The notes under the pieces: generated by a model | Seen by the model: the letters and a program-made list of their open reading frames with translations, nothing else | Told to the model about the DNA's origin: nothing | The model's database searches: none | Part shown: in pieces, positions 1 through 5,429 of the stretch | Layout of the letters: each line of letters starts with the position of its first letter | Position numbering within the stretch: position 1 is the stretch's first letter | DNA from: an uncultured Methanobrevibacter sp. | GTDB lineage: Archaea > Methanobacteriota > Methanobacteria > Methanobacteriales > Methanobacteriaceae | DNA: 5,436 nt | Direction: 5' to 3' | NCBI GenBank assembly: GCA_902782595.1 | Contig: CACZNW010000119.1 | Span: 1-5,436, forward strand | Program-made: the position numbers and the translations under genes

Positions 1-1011
1 AAAGTAGCAATTTTAGGTGCAGGATGTTACAGAACACACGCTGCAAGTGGAATTACCAACTTCTCAAGAGCTTGTGAAGTTGCAGACGCAACCGGAAAAG
101 AAAATATTTCAATGACCCACTCAACTATTGAAATGGGTGCAGAATTATTAGAATTAGCTGGAGTAGACGAAGTAGTTGTATCCGACCCAGTATTCGATGG
201 CGATTTTGTTGTAGTAGATGACTTCGATTATGCTGAAGTAATCGCTGCACACAAAGCAGGAAACCCAGAAGAAGTAATGCCTGCTATCAGAGCAAAAGTT
301 GGAGAATTAGCTGAAACCGTACCAAAACCAGCTAAAGGCGCTATCCACTTTACCCACCCTGAAGACTTAGGAATGAAAGTTACTACTGATGACAGTGAAG
401 CAGTTGCTGATGCTGACTGGGTAATGACATGGTTACCAGAAGGAGGTATGCAACCTGACATCATCAAAAACTTTGCTGATGACATCAAAGAAGGTGCAAT
501 TGTAACTCACGCATGTACTATTCCAACTACCGGATTAAACAAAATCTTCGAAGACTTAGGAACAAACGTAAACGTAGCATCCTACCACCCAGGTGCAGTA
601 CCTGAAATGAAAGGCCAAGTTTACATTGCAGAAGGATACGCAGACCAAGCTTCCATCGACACCTTAATGGACTTAGGTCAAAAAGCAAGAGGATCCGCTT
701 TCACATTACCTGCAAACATGGTTGGTCCTGTATGCGACATGTGTTCCGCAGTAACCGCTATTACCTATGCAGGTATTTTAGCTTACAGAGACACTGTAAC
801 TCAAATTTTAGGTGCTCCTGCTGGATTTGCACAAATGATGGCTAACGAAGCTTTAACCCAAGTAACCGCTTTAATGCAAGACCAAGGCATTGACAAAATG
901 GACGAAGCATTAAACCCAGCAGCATTATTAGGTACCGCTGACTCAATGAACTTCGGTTCCTTAGCAGAAATCGTACCAACCGTGCTCGATTACTTAGGTA
1001 AAGACGAATAA
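1..1011 (+). CDS. hmd: [Fe]-hydrogenase: H2-forming methylene-H4MPT dehydrogenase (5' end cut by window edge)
   Basis: Cytoplasmic enzyme that reversibly reduces methenyl-H4MPT+ with H2 to methylene-H4MPT and a proton in hydrogenotrophic methanogenesis, using the FeGP cofactor. The reading frame is open from base 1 and begins KVAILGAGCYRTHAA, which matches the family N-terminus from residue 2, so only the start codon seems to be missing; the full protein would be about 337 residues, slightly short for the family through a shorter C-terminal tail. Counting the missing Met, the GxGxxR-type nucleotide-binding loop is at 7-12, with Cys10 and His14. Cys173 in THACTIPTT corresponds to the iron-ligating Cys176 of the M. 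jannaschii enzyme, and His197 in SYHPGAVPEMKGQ to its His201. The C-terminal dimerisation region carries GPVCDMCSAVTA and NPAALLGTADSM. These residues argue for a true catalytic Hmd rather than an HmdII-type paralogue. Leucine is encoded almost only by TTA (one CTC near 985), unlike the mixed use in the genes downstream, suggesting high expression. In relatives it is induced by nickel limitation; no operator for this is visible. Confidence 0.97.
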   Translation, partial: KVAILGAGCYRTHAASGITNFSRACEVADATGKENISMTHSTIEMGAELLELAGVDEVVVSDPVFDGDFVVVDDFDYAEVIAAHKAGNPEEVMPAIRAKVGELAETVPKPAKGAIHFTHPEDLGMKVTTDDSEAVADADWVMTWLPEGGMQPDIIKNFADDIKEGAIVTHACTIPTTGLNKIFEDLGTNVNVASYHPGAVPEMKGQVYIAEGYADQASIDTLMDLGQKARGSAFTLPANMVGPVCDMCSAVTAITYAGILAYRDTVTQILGAPAGFAQMMANEALTQVTALMQDQGIDKMDEALNPAALLGTADSMNFGSLAEIVPTVLDYLGKDE

Positions 1012-1024
1012 ACACGATAAGTTC

Positions 1025-1053
1025 AAATTGTTGGTTAAACCCAACAATTTTTT
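1025..1053 (+). terminator. Hairpin plus T-tract terminator after hmd
   Basis: A 10-bp perfect stem, AAATTGTTGG (1025-1034) with CCAACAATTT (1041-1050), encloses a 6-nt loop and runs into six T residues (1048-1053). It starts 13 nt after the hmd stop codon. Archaeal RNA polymerase terminates at T-tracts and the hairpin may add stability to the hmd mRNA 3' end. An outer arm, ATAAGTT (1017-1023) with AACTTAT (1054-1060), could extend the stem past a small internal loop. It probably separates most hmd transcription from hcgA, though read-through is possible. Confidence 0.75.
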
Positions 1054-1105
1054 AACTTATTTTTTAATCGTTGAAAAAAAATTAGCTATTAAAAAATAAG
1101 TTAAA
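1051..1105. repeat. 18-bp perfect inverted repeat between hmd and hcgA
   Basis: TTTAACTTATTTTTTAAT (1051-1068) is perfectly complementary to ATTAAAAAATAAGTTAAA (1088-1105), with a 19-nt spacer. In RNA it could form a long AU-rich hairpin; in DNA it could be a paired protein-binding site or a bidirectional T-tract terminator. Its left arm overlaps the T-tract of the hmd terminator, and its segment AACTTAT (1054-1060) can also pair with ATAAGTT at 1017-1023, so two mutually exclusive folds are possible. The repeat is seen directly; any function is inference, and AT-rich composition makes long matches less surprising than usual. Confidence 0.7.
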
Positions 1106-1110
1106 CTGAT

Positions 1111-1119
1111 TTTAATAAA
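1111..1119 (+). promoter_or_regulatory. Candidate TATA box for the hcgA-F transcript
   Basis: TTTAATAAA lies in an A/T-rich stretch about 28 nt upstream of the chosen hcgA ATG and resembles the archaeal TATA consensus TTTATATA. An archaeal start site roughly 25 nt downstream would fall near 1137-1142, giving a nearly leaderless message. The whole region is AT-rich, so this is a weak call; the A/T arm at 1088-1098 is an alternative. Confidence 0.3.
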
Positions 1120-1142
1120 AAAAATTGAGAGATAGATGTTAT

Positions 1143-2141
1143 ATGATTGATGAGGTTTTAAATAAAGCAAAACAAGGAAAAGAATTAAGTGATGAAGAAT
1201 TTTTAGAATTGTTAAATATCGACGACAATGAAGATTTGGAAAAACTCTTCAAGGTAGCCCGTGATATAAGAGATAATCAATCAAAAGTAATTAAATTAAC
1301 ATCTACCGTTCATCTCACAAATAAATGCCAAATCCAACCAAGATGTGAATATTGCGGATTTGCAGAAGAAACTTCTGAAAAAGGGTATTTCAATGCATTT
1401 TATAAATCAAATGATGAAATATTAACTGCAGTCCGATCCATTCAGGAGGCACATATTCCCCGCGTAAGCTGTTCCGGAGGATACGGTTATAAAGGAAAAC
1501 AGGCAGTGAACGCCTGTAAAATTGTAAAGGAAAACTCCAATTTAGAAATTCTTGTAAATGTCGGAGGAGATTTAACTGAAAAATCCGTAAAAGAATTGGC
1601 CGAACTTGGTGCAGACACAATATGCTGCAATCTGGAAACCATTAACGAAGACATATTCTACCAAAGAAAACCGGGCGATTCACTGGATCAGAGAATATTG
1701 ACCTGTGAAAGAATAAGTGAAGCAGGCATTGGCTTGTCTTCAGGACTTCTTTTAGGACTTGGCGAAAGTAAGGAAGATAGAATAAAACACTTACGTTACT
1801 TATCTAACTTTAAAACCCTAGAGGAAATTCCAATAATGGGTTTTAATCCATATGAAGGTACTCCAATGGCCGACTGGCCGGCATTTCCCCTGAAAGAACA
1901 GTTGAAAATGGTTGCAGTTACAAGGATAATGTATCCTGAAATTACCATTACAATGCCAACCCCTACCGTTGGTCCTGAAAATGTGGAATTTTCACTTAAA
2001 GCCGGTGCGAACAATTTAGCTACAGTTATTGCTGACAATTACCCTCATGAAGTTAAAGGAGTCGGTTCTCCTGAATACGGTAATTACACCGAGGTAGTCA
2101 ATGTTATTGAAAAATTAGATTTGATACCTCAAACTATTTAA
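1143..2141 (+). CDS. hcgA: HcgA, radical SAM protein of FeGP cofactor biosynthesis
   Basis: BioB-like radical SAM enzyme of the [Fe]-hydrogenase maturation set, 332 residues. The cluster-binding cysteines are Cys62, Cys68 and Cys71 in NKCQIQPRCEYCGF, a CX5CX2C spacing instead of the usual CX3CX2C; this unusual spacing is a known mark of HcgA. CSGGYGY (110-116) sits where radical SAM proteins carry the GGE-like SAM-binding segment, and LLLGLGES (202-209) plus MPTPTVGPENVEFSLKAGAN (271-290) continue the TIM-barrel pattern of the BioB/HydE group. The N-terminal 50 residues are a helical, acidic extension. I chose ATG 1143 over the in-frame TTG at 1125, which would add only six residues; GAGAGAT (1127-1133) is a possible ribosome binding site. 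The gene is the first of the maturation run, 24 nt before hcgB. Its exact reaction is less settled than those of HcgB, C, E and F; roles in forming the pyridinol ring or in later iron-ligand steps have been considered. Soluble, cytoplasmic, iron-sulfur dependent. Confidence 0.93.
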   Translation: MIDEVLNKAKQGKELSDEEFLELLNIDDNEDLEKLFKVARDIRDNQSKVIKLTSTVHLTNKCQIQPRCEYCGFAEETSEKGYFNAFYKSNDEILTAVRSIQEAHIPRVSCSGGYGYKGKQAVNACKIVKENSNLEILVNVGGDLTEKSVKELAELGADTICCNLETINEDIFYQRKPGDSLDQRILTCERISEAGIGLSSGLLLGLGESKEDRIKHLRYLSNFKTLEEIPIMGFNPYEGTPMADWPAFPLKEQLKMVAVTRIMYPEITITMPTPTVGPENVEFSLKAGANNLATVIADNYPHEVKGVGSPEYGNYTEVVNVIEKLDLIPQTI

Positions 2142-2165
2142 TCTCTATTTTTTAGATATGATAGT

Positions 2166-2648
2166 ATGGCATTTGAAAAGATGATTAAAAATGCATTTGA
2201 AGAATCCAGAAATAACTGCAGATTCGGAGATACTATTGAAGAAATTACAGAAATTCAGGATTATATCAGAAATGCTGAAAAAATCTGCATTCCAAATAAA
2301 AACGGTATTAAAGTAAATGTATTAAATCAGGTTTTAAGCGAATATAATCTGCCTCCTGCAGAAATACTTCACATCAATACCAATACTGCAGATACCAGCA
2401 GAATCCCTGCCCTTGCAAAAGCCTATATGGCTCTTGACCAGAGCGATGCCGATTTGATTATTGCAAGAGGAAGACTGGGGATTCCGGGATCAGGTTCTCT
2501 TTTAATTTTTATTGACAATAAAGGAAGAATATTGACCTGTGGAACTTCACCTTCACATCTGATTCATAAAAAATCTATTGAAGAAGCAGTTTACTGTGAA
2601 GCCTGTGAAGCCCTTGAAAAAATTGGATTTGAAAAGAAAAAAGGTTAA
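2166..2648 (+). CDS. hcgB: HcgB, FeGP cofactor guanylyltransferase (DUF3236)
   Basis: Joins the pyridinol precursor to GMP from GTP, releasing pyrophosphate and giving guanylylpyridinol. The protein has 160 residues, about the family length, without membrane segments. The recognisable core is DLIIARGRLGIPGSGSLL (96-113), a glycine-rich stretch typical of the family, followed by a beta strand and TCGTSPSHLIHKK (124-136) with His131 and His134. The N-terminal half is helical. There are five cysteines (18, 41, 125, 144, 147), two of them as CEAC in the last helix; I cannot tell whether these are common in relatives. The start at ATG 2166 gives a family-like MAFEKMIKNAF opening; there is no strong ribosome binding site, only GATAGT just upstream. 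A T6 run at 2148-2153 in the gap after hcgA could give partial termination. The next gene begins 4 nt after its stop. Function is from family knowledge; assignment rests on remembered motif similarity and position. Confidence 0.92.
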   Translation: MAFEKMIKNAFEESRNNCRFGDTIEEITEIQDYIRNAEKICIPNKNGIKVNVLNQVLSEYNLPPAEILHINTNTADTSRIPALAKAYMALDQSDADLIIARGRLGIPGSGSLLIFIDNKGRILTCGTSPSHLIHKKSIEEAVYCEACEALEKIGFEKKKG

Positions 2649-2652
2649 TAAC

Positions 2653-3444
2653 ATGAATGTCGATACTGGAATTACCCCGGAAGTATTTACAATTAAATCT
2701 GAAATCAAACTGATTGATATTTTTAATGAAATCATTGATAAAAAATCACAGTCCGTTTTTGACTATATTGAAAGTCTCGACCTTAACCCGGATACAAGAA
2801 TAGTTGTCATCGGAACGTATTTTACAGGTGTTGGAATTGTTAAAAAATTAAGTGAAAAATACACCAACATTTTATTGATTGACCTGTATCCTCATTTAAA
2901 GGAAATGTTAGACATTTCAATTGGAGGAAAAGTAATAAATCCAGTTGAATTTTCCTCTGAATTGGATTTGATATATTCAGGAGAAGTTGTAATTGATACG
3001 ACAGGTTTTGGCGGAATTAATGTTGAGCAGTCCTCCAGATTTGATGTCAATACATTCATTATAGAAGACCCCGTCGCTGAAGACAATGACCCCTTATTGG
3101 AAAAAAAGAATAACATTCATGCCAAATTAAATGCAGTTAATGCCAAAAACAAGGCAATCATTAAAACCCAAGGTATTGATACAAAAACCTCAGGAACCAT
3201 GACATTAACAATCGGTGTTTTGACAAACGTGCTGAATAAATGCCTTGAAATGGAAGGCGTGCTTTACAGTGCCTGTGAAATGGGCTTTTTTGAGGAAGTT
3301 ATCTTTAAAGAACAAGACATTGATAAATTCATCTCATTAGTAAAAAAGCCTGCCTTAAAGGTATCAACCATAGACCCCTTCAGCTGTGATGAACTTATCC
3401 AAGAAGAAACAGATAAAATTTATTGCGATACATATGAAACTTAA
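2653..3444 (+). CDS. hcgC: HcgC, SAM-dependent pyridinol C3-methyltransferase (DUF1188)
   Basis: Transfers a methyl group from S-adenosylmethionine to C3 of the carboxymethyl-pyridinol ring, a step in building the FeGP cofactor. The 263-residue protein has a Rossmann-like core: strand RIVVIGTYFTGVG (49-61) with a glycine-rich SAM loop, strand ILLIDLYPHLKEML (73-86), VVIDTTGFGG (112-121), and IIEDPVAED (136-144). The conserved-looking stretch KTQGIDTKTSGTMTLTIG (171-188) follows. This is HcgC/DUF1188 architecture rather than a standard class I methyltransferase signature. ATG 2653 is the start because AAGGT (2641-2645) precedes it by 7 nt; an earlier in-frame ATG at 2578 lies inside hcgB and would add 25 lysine-rich residues that are only the hcgB tail read in another frame. 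The gene overlaps hcgD by 11 nt. Soluble and cytoplasmic; no signal peptide or membrane segment. Confidence 0.92.
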   Translation: MNVDTGITPEVFTIKSEIKLIDIFNEIIDKKSQSVFDYIESLDLNPDTRIVVIGTYFTGVGIVKKLSEKYTNILLIDLYPHLKEMLDISIGGKVINPVEFSSELDLIYSGEVVIDTTGFGGINVEQSSRFDVNTFIIEDPVAEDNDPLLEKKNNIHAKLNAVNAKNKAIIKTQGIDTKTSGTMTLTIGVLTNVLNKCLEMEGVLYSACEMGFFEEVIFKEQDIDKFISLVKKPALKVSTIDPFSCDELIQEETDKIYCDTYET

Positions 3445-4138
3445 AGAGATAATTGATTTTTTGGATGATAAAATACCTGAAAGTTCAGCGCTGGACTTTG
3501 ATAATGTGGGACTGATGAATGATTATGATTTGAATTCAGATATCACATCAATTATAATCTTTATGGATTTGCTGCCGGAAGATGATGATTTCAGTGAAAA
3601 TACTCTGATTGTTACCCATCATCCCCCATTGTTTAATCCAAAAACTCCGACTTATACTATTCATTCGAACTGGGACATTATTGACGGCGGCGCCAATGAT
3701 GCATTGGCAGAATGCCTTAATTTAGAAGTTTGTGATTATTTTGATAAAAAAACTAATATCGGGAGAATATGCAAATCAGATTATACTTTCAAACAATTAA
3801 AAGAGATTATCTTAACTAATTTTGAAGATGCCAGAATCGTTAATAAAAAAGATGACAAAAAAATAATCCGAAAAGTAGGAATTATTTCCGGTTTTGGCCT
3901 GAAAAATCCCAACTACATTAAGATGGCAGACAATATAAAATTGGATTTGCTGATTTCAGGAGATCTCACTCAGGAAACTGCAGTTCTTGCAAAGAATTTG
4001 GGAATTACATTAATAGACCTAGGACATCATGAAAGTGAAGTTCCAGGACTATACCGGTTAAAAAGTATTTTAGAAGAAATTAATATAAATGTTGAAATTA
4101 CTGATAAAAAACCTATTGAAAAACTCTATAAAATGTGA
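3434..4138 (+). CDS. hcgD: HcgD, NIF3-like dinuclear metal protein
   Basis: NIF3-family protein of the FeGP maturation set, proposed to deliver or chaperone iron to the guanylylpyridinol; this role is less proven than those of its neighbours. The 234 residues show NIF3 features: LDFDNVGLM (20-28), VTHHPPLFNP (60-69) with metal-ligand candidates His62 and His63, IHSNWDIIDGGANDALAE (76-93) with Asp81 at the usual Asp ligand site, and DLGHHESE (195-202) with His198 and Glu202 in the HxxxE spacing of the C-terminal ligands. All expected metal ligands therefore appear present. It is slightly shorter than the roughly 250 residues common in the family. ATG 3434 is chosen because it gives the normal MKLKEIIDFL start and follows GCGAT (3425-3429); an in-frame ATG at 3386 would add 16 basic residues and deepen the overlap with hcgC. 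It ends TGA 5 nt before the hcgE ATG. As NIF3 proteins are widespread, the HcgD label depends on the neighbours. Confidence 0.9.
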   Translation: MKLKEIIDFLDDKIPESSALDFDNVGLMNDYDLNSDITSIIIFMDLLPEDDDFSENTLIVTHHPPLFNPKTPTYTIHSNWDIIDGGANDALAECLNLEVCDYFDKKTNIGRICKSDYTFKQLKEIILTNFEDARIVNKKDDKKIIRKVGIISGFGLKNPNYIKMADNIKLDLLISGDLTQETAVLAKNLGITLIDLGHHESEVPGLYRLKSILEEININVEITDKKPIEKLYKM

Positions 4139-4143
4139 TAAAC

Positions 4144-4794
4144 ATGAGCATTGACAAAATTCAAGAAATGGAAAACAGACAAGTGCCCCATGGCAGAATT
4201 GATCTGATAGGATGTGGACGACTGGGATTAAGAATAGGAATAAACTTGATTCAGGTACATCGGGGAGGACCAAAAACCATAGCTGCATTTGATGGTCAAA
4301 AAATTGATGGGGGAGATGTTATTTTCACCCTTTTAGGTGCTCAGACCGGTGAAAACAAACCTGATTTTTTAAAAAGAATCTGTACACATGATGAAAGTTT
4401 CAGGAATGTGGAAAGTTATCCCGAATACATTGAAGATGATAATCTGGATTTGATTAAAGGAGATGTTGTTATTATTGTTATTGCCGGAGGAAACACAATA
4501 CCTACAGCGGCCAAAATAATCAGACATGCCCAAAAAAGAGGAGCAATAACTATTGGAACTGCGGGAATCTTCGGTTTTGGTAATGAAAATATTGAAATAA
4601 AAGACATTTCCGAATATGACAGCAGCAATCCTGCTGTTGAAGAGTTAAGGGCAGAGGGAATAACTGAAAACCATTTAGTTCTCACAACTAATAAACTGAT
4701 TAGAGACAATGAGCCAGTCACCCCCTATACACTGGATGAAGTTGCAAAAACCATTACAATAACTGCACTAAAAGAGTTACGGGATAAAAAATGA
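4144..4794 (+). CDS. hcgE: HcgE, E1/ThiF-like adenylyltransferase of FeGP biosynthesis
   Basis: Activates the 6-carboxymethyl group of guanylylpyridinol by ATP-dependent adenylylation, ready for thioester formation with HcgF. The 216-residue protein has the ubiquitin-activating E1/ThiF-type Rossmann fold: RIDLIGCGRLGLRIG (18-32) with the GxGxxG nucleotide loop at 23-28, strand KTIAAFDGQKIDGGD (44-58) with Asp50 at the end of the second strand, VVIIVIAGGNTIPTAA (108-123), and GAITIGTAGIFGFG (133-146). I see no CX2C zinc pairs of the kind found in many ThiF/MoeB proteins. ATG 4144 is preferred, with GTGAT (4135-4139) as ribosome binding site 4 nt upstream; the in-frame GTG at 4135 is an alternative adding three residues and overlapping the hcgD stop. 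The 3' end overlaps hcgF by 4 nt (ATGA), in keeping with the two proteins acting on successive steps. Confidence 0.9.
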   Translation: MSIDKIQEMENRQVPHGRIDLIGCGRLGLRIGINLIQVHRGGPKTIAAFDGQKIDGGDVIFTLLGAQTGENKPDFLKRICTHDESFRNVESYPEYIEDDNLDLIKGDVVIIVIAGGNTIPTAAKIIRHAQKRGAITIGTAGIFGFGNENIEIKDISEYDSSNPAVEELRAEGITENHLVLTTNKLIRDNEPVTPYTLDEVAKTITITALKELRDKK

Positions 4795-5351
4795 TTAAAA
4801 TTGCCACTGCAGAGTGTTTTACTCATGGAGAAATCGGAAGAGAACTGCATGCACTAGCCCAGAATTATGAAGGTAATTTCGGATGTAACTATATTGAAGC
4901 CCCTGAAAAATACGGTAATTTTGACTATACAGATTTAAGCGTCACATGCAGTCTGTTCATACCTACAATCGAAGCAGTGCAAAGGATATTGAATGTTTCA
5001 AATCCTCCAAAACCCAATAATTTAATTAAAGGAATTAAAGTTTATGATGAAAAGGGAGATTTGGAAGTTTCTAAAGTCATGGCCGAAGCTGTGAAAAAAA
5101 TGAGTGGATGCGACATAGCTATCGGAACCACCGCAGGTGTTGGTCATGGGGCAATCTGCATCGTTACTGATGAGTATCAGATTAGAATAACTACCGATGT
5201 TTATGCAGATTTAAATAAACTGAACAGTGAGGAATTATTTGAAAGGTCCCAATCCGGAATTAAAAAAACACTGAAAATCCTATTGCTTTTTTTAAATAAG
5301 AATTTTGACAAAATAGAATCTATGGAAAATGTTGAAATCTTAAAAAAATAG
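4791..5351 (+). CDS. hcgF: HcgF, acyl-thioester-forming FeGP maturation protein (UPF0254 family)
   Basis: Accepts the adenylylated carboxymethyl-guanylylpyridinol made by HcgE as a thioester on a cysteine, the probable precursor of the acyl-iron ligand. The 186-residue protein opens MIKIATAECF, placing a cysteine at position 9, the thioester-forming residue reported for HcgF. Other landmarks are PEKYGNFDYTDLSVTCSLF (38-56) and GCDIAIGTTAGVGHGAICIV (106-125), a glycine-rich segment typical of the family, followed by TDEYQIRITTDVYADL and a lysine-rich C-terminal helix. The ATG overlaps the hcgE stop as ATGA and GGGAT (4781-4785) lies 5 nt upstream, so translational coupling is likely. It ends TAG, 5 nt before the 3' end of the converging tRNA-Thr gene. 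No + strand terminator follows within the window. Confidence 0.92.
   Translation: MIKIATAECFTHGEIGRELHALAQNYEGNFGCNYIEAPEKYGNFDYTDLSVTCSLFIPTIEAVQRILNVSNPPKPNNLIKGIKVYDEKGDLEVSKVMAEAVKKMSGCDIAIGTTAGVGHGAICIVTDEYQIRITTDVYADLNKLNSEELFERSQSGIKKTLKILLLFLNKNFDKIESMENVEILKK
5342..5348 (-). terminator. T7-tract terminator of tRNA-Thr inside hcgF
   Basis: Seven A residues on the + strand read as TTTTTTT on the minus strand, beginning 9 nt after the mature tRNA 3' end. T-tracts are the usual archaeal transcription stop signal for tRNA genes. The same bases encode the last two lysines of HcgF and lead into its TAG stop, so the two converging genes share this sequence. Confidence 0.6.
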
Positions 5352-5356
5352 TTAGA

Positions 5357-5429
5357 AGCCTTAGGGGGGATTCGAACCCCCGACTTCCACCTTACCAAGG
5401 TGGCGCTCTACCGGCTGAGCCACTAAGGC
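5357..5429 (-). tRNA. tRNA-Thr, anticodon GGT
   Basis: A full cloverleaf can be drawn on the minus strand, 73 nt long. The acceptor stem GCCTTAG (5429-5423) pairs with CTAAGGC (5364-5358). The D arm reads GCTCAGCCGGTAGAGC. The anticodon stem CCACC/GGTGG closes the loop TTGGTAA, whose anticodon GGT (5396-5394) reads threonine ACC and ACU. The T stem GGGGG/CCCCC closes loop TTCGAAT. Position 73 is T, as is usual for archaeal tRNA-Thr, and CCA is not encoded (TCT follows), so it must be added after transcription. No intron. Its promoter lies outside the window. Confidence 0.97.

Noticed and set aside
1..1011. hmd as an inactive HmdII/HmdIII-type paralogue
   Set aside because: The iron-ligand cysteine (Cys173), His14 and His197 are all present and the adjacent full maturation set fits the catalytic enzyme.
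1125..1142. In-frame TTG start for hcgA giving six extra residues
   Set aside because: TTG is a rare start, overlaps the likely ribosome binding site GAGAGAT, and ATG 1143 gives a sensible start.
1012..1142. Riboswitch or small RNA gene in the hmd-hcgA gap
   Set aside because: Beyond the two hairpins there is no conserved-looking core or G/C-rich structure matching a known class.
2158..2184. Eight-codon out-of-frame mini-ORF overlapping the hcgB start (ATG 2158)
   Set aside because: No ribosome binding site and such short frames are expected by chance; not supported as a leader peptide.
2578..2652. Longer hcgC starting inside hcgB
   Set aside because: The extra 25 lysine-rich residues are hcgB tail sequence in another frame; AAGGT precedes ATG 2653 at good spacing.
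3386..3433. Longer hcgD starting 48 nt upstream
   Set aside because: The added basic residues do not look like a NIF3 N-terminus, while MKLKEIIDFL from 3434 does.
228..4721. Other minus-strand open frames opposite hmd and the hcg genes
   Set aside because: All lie antisense to clearly identified genes, with hydrophobic or low-complexity translations typical of shadow frames.
5201..5398. Minus-strand open frame of 65 codons across hcgF end and tRNA
   Set aside because: It overlaps the tRNA and the conserved hcgF coding sequence, and the protein resembles nothing I recognise; a shadow frame.
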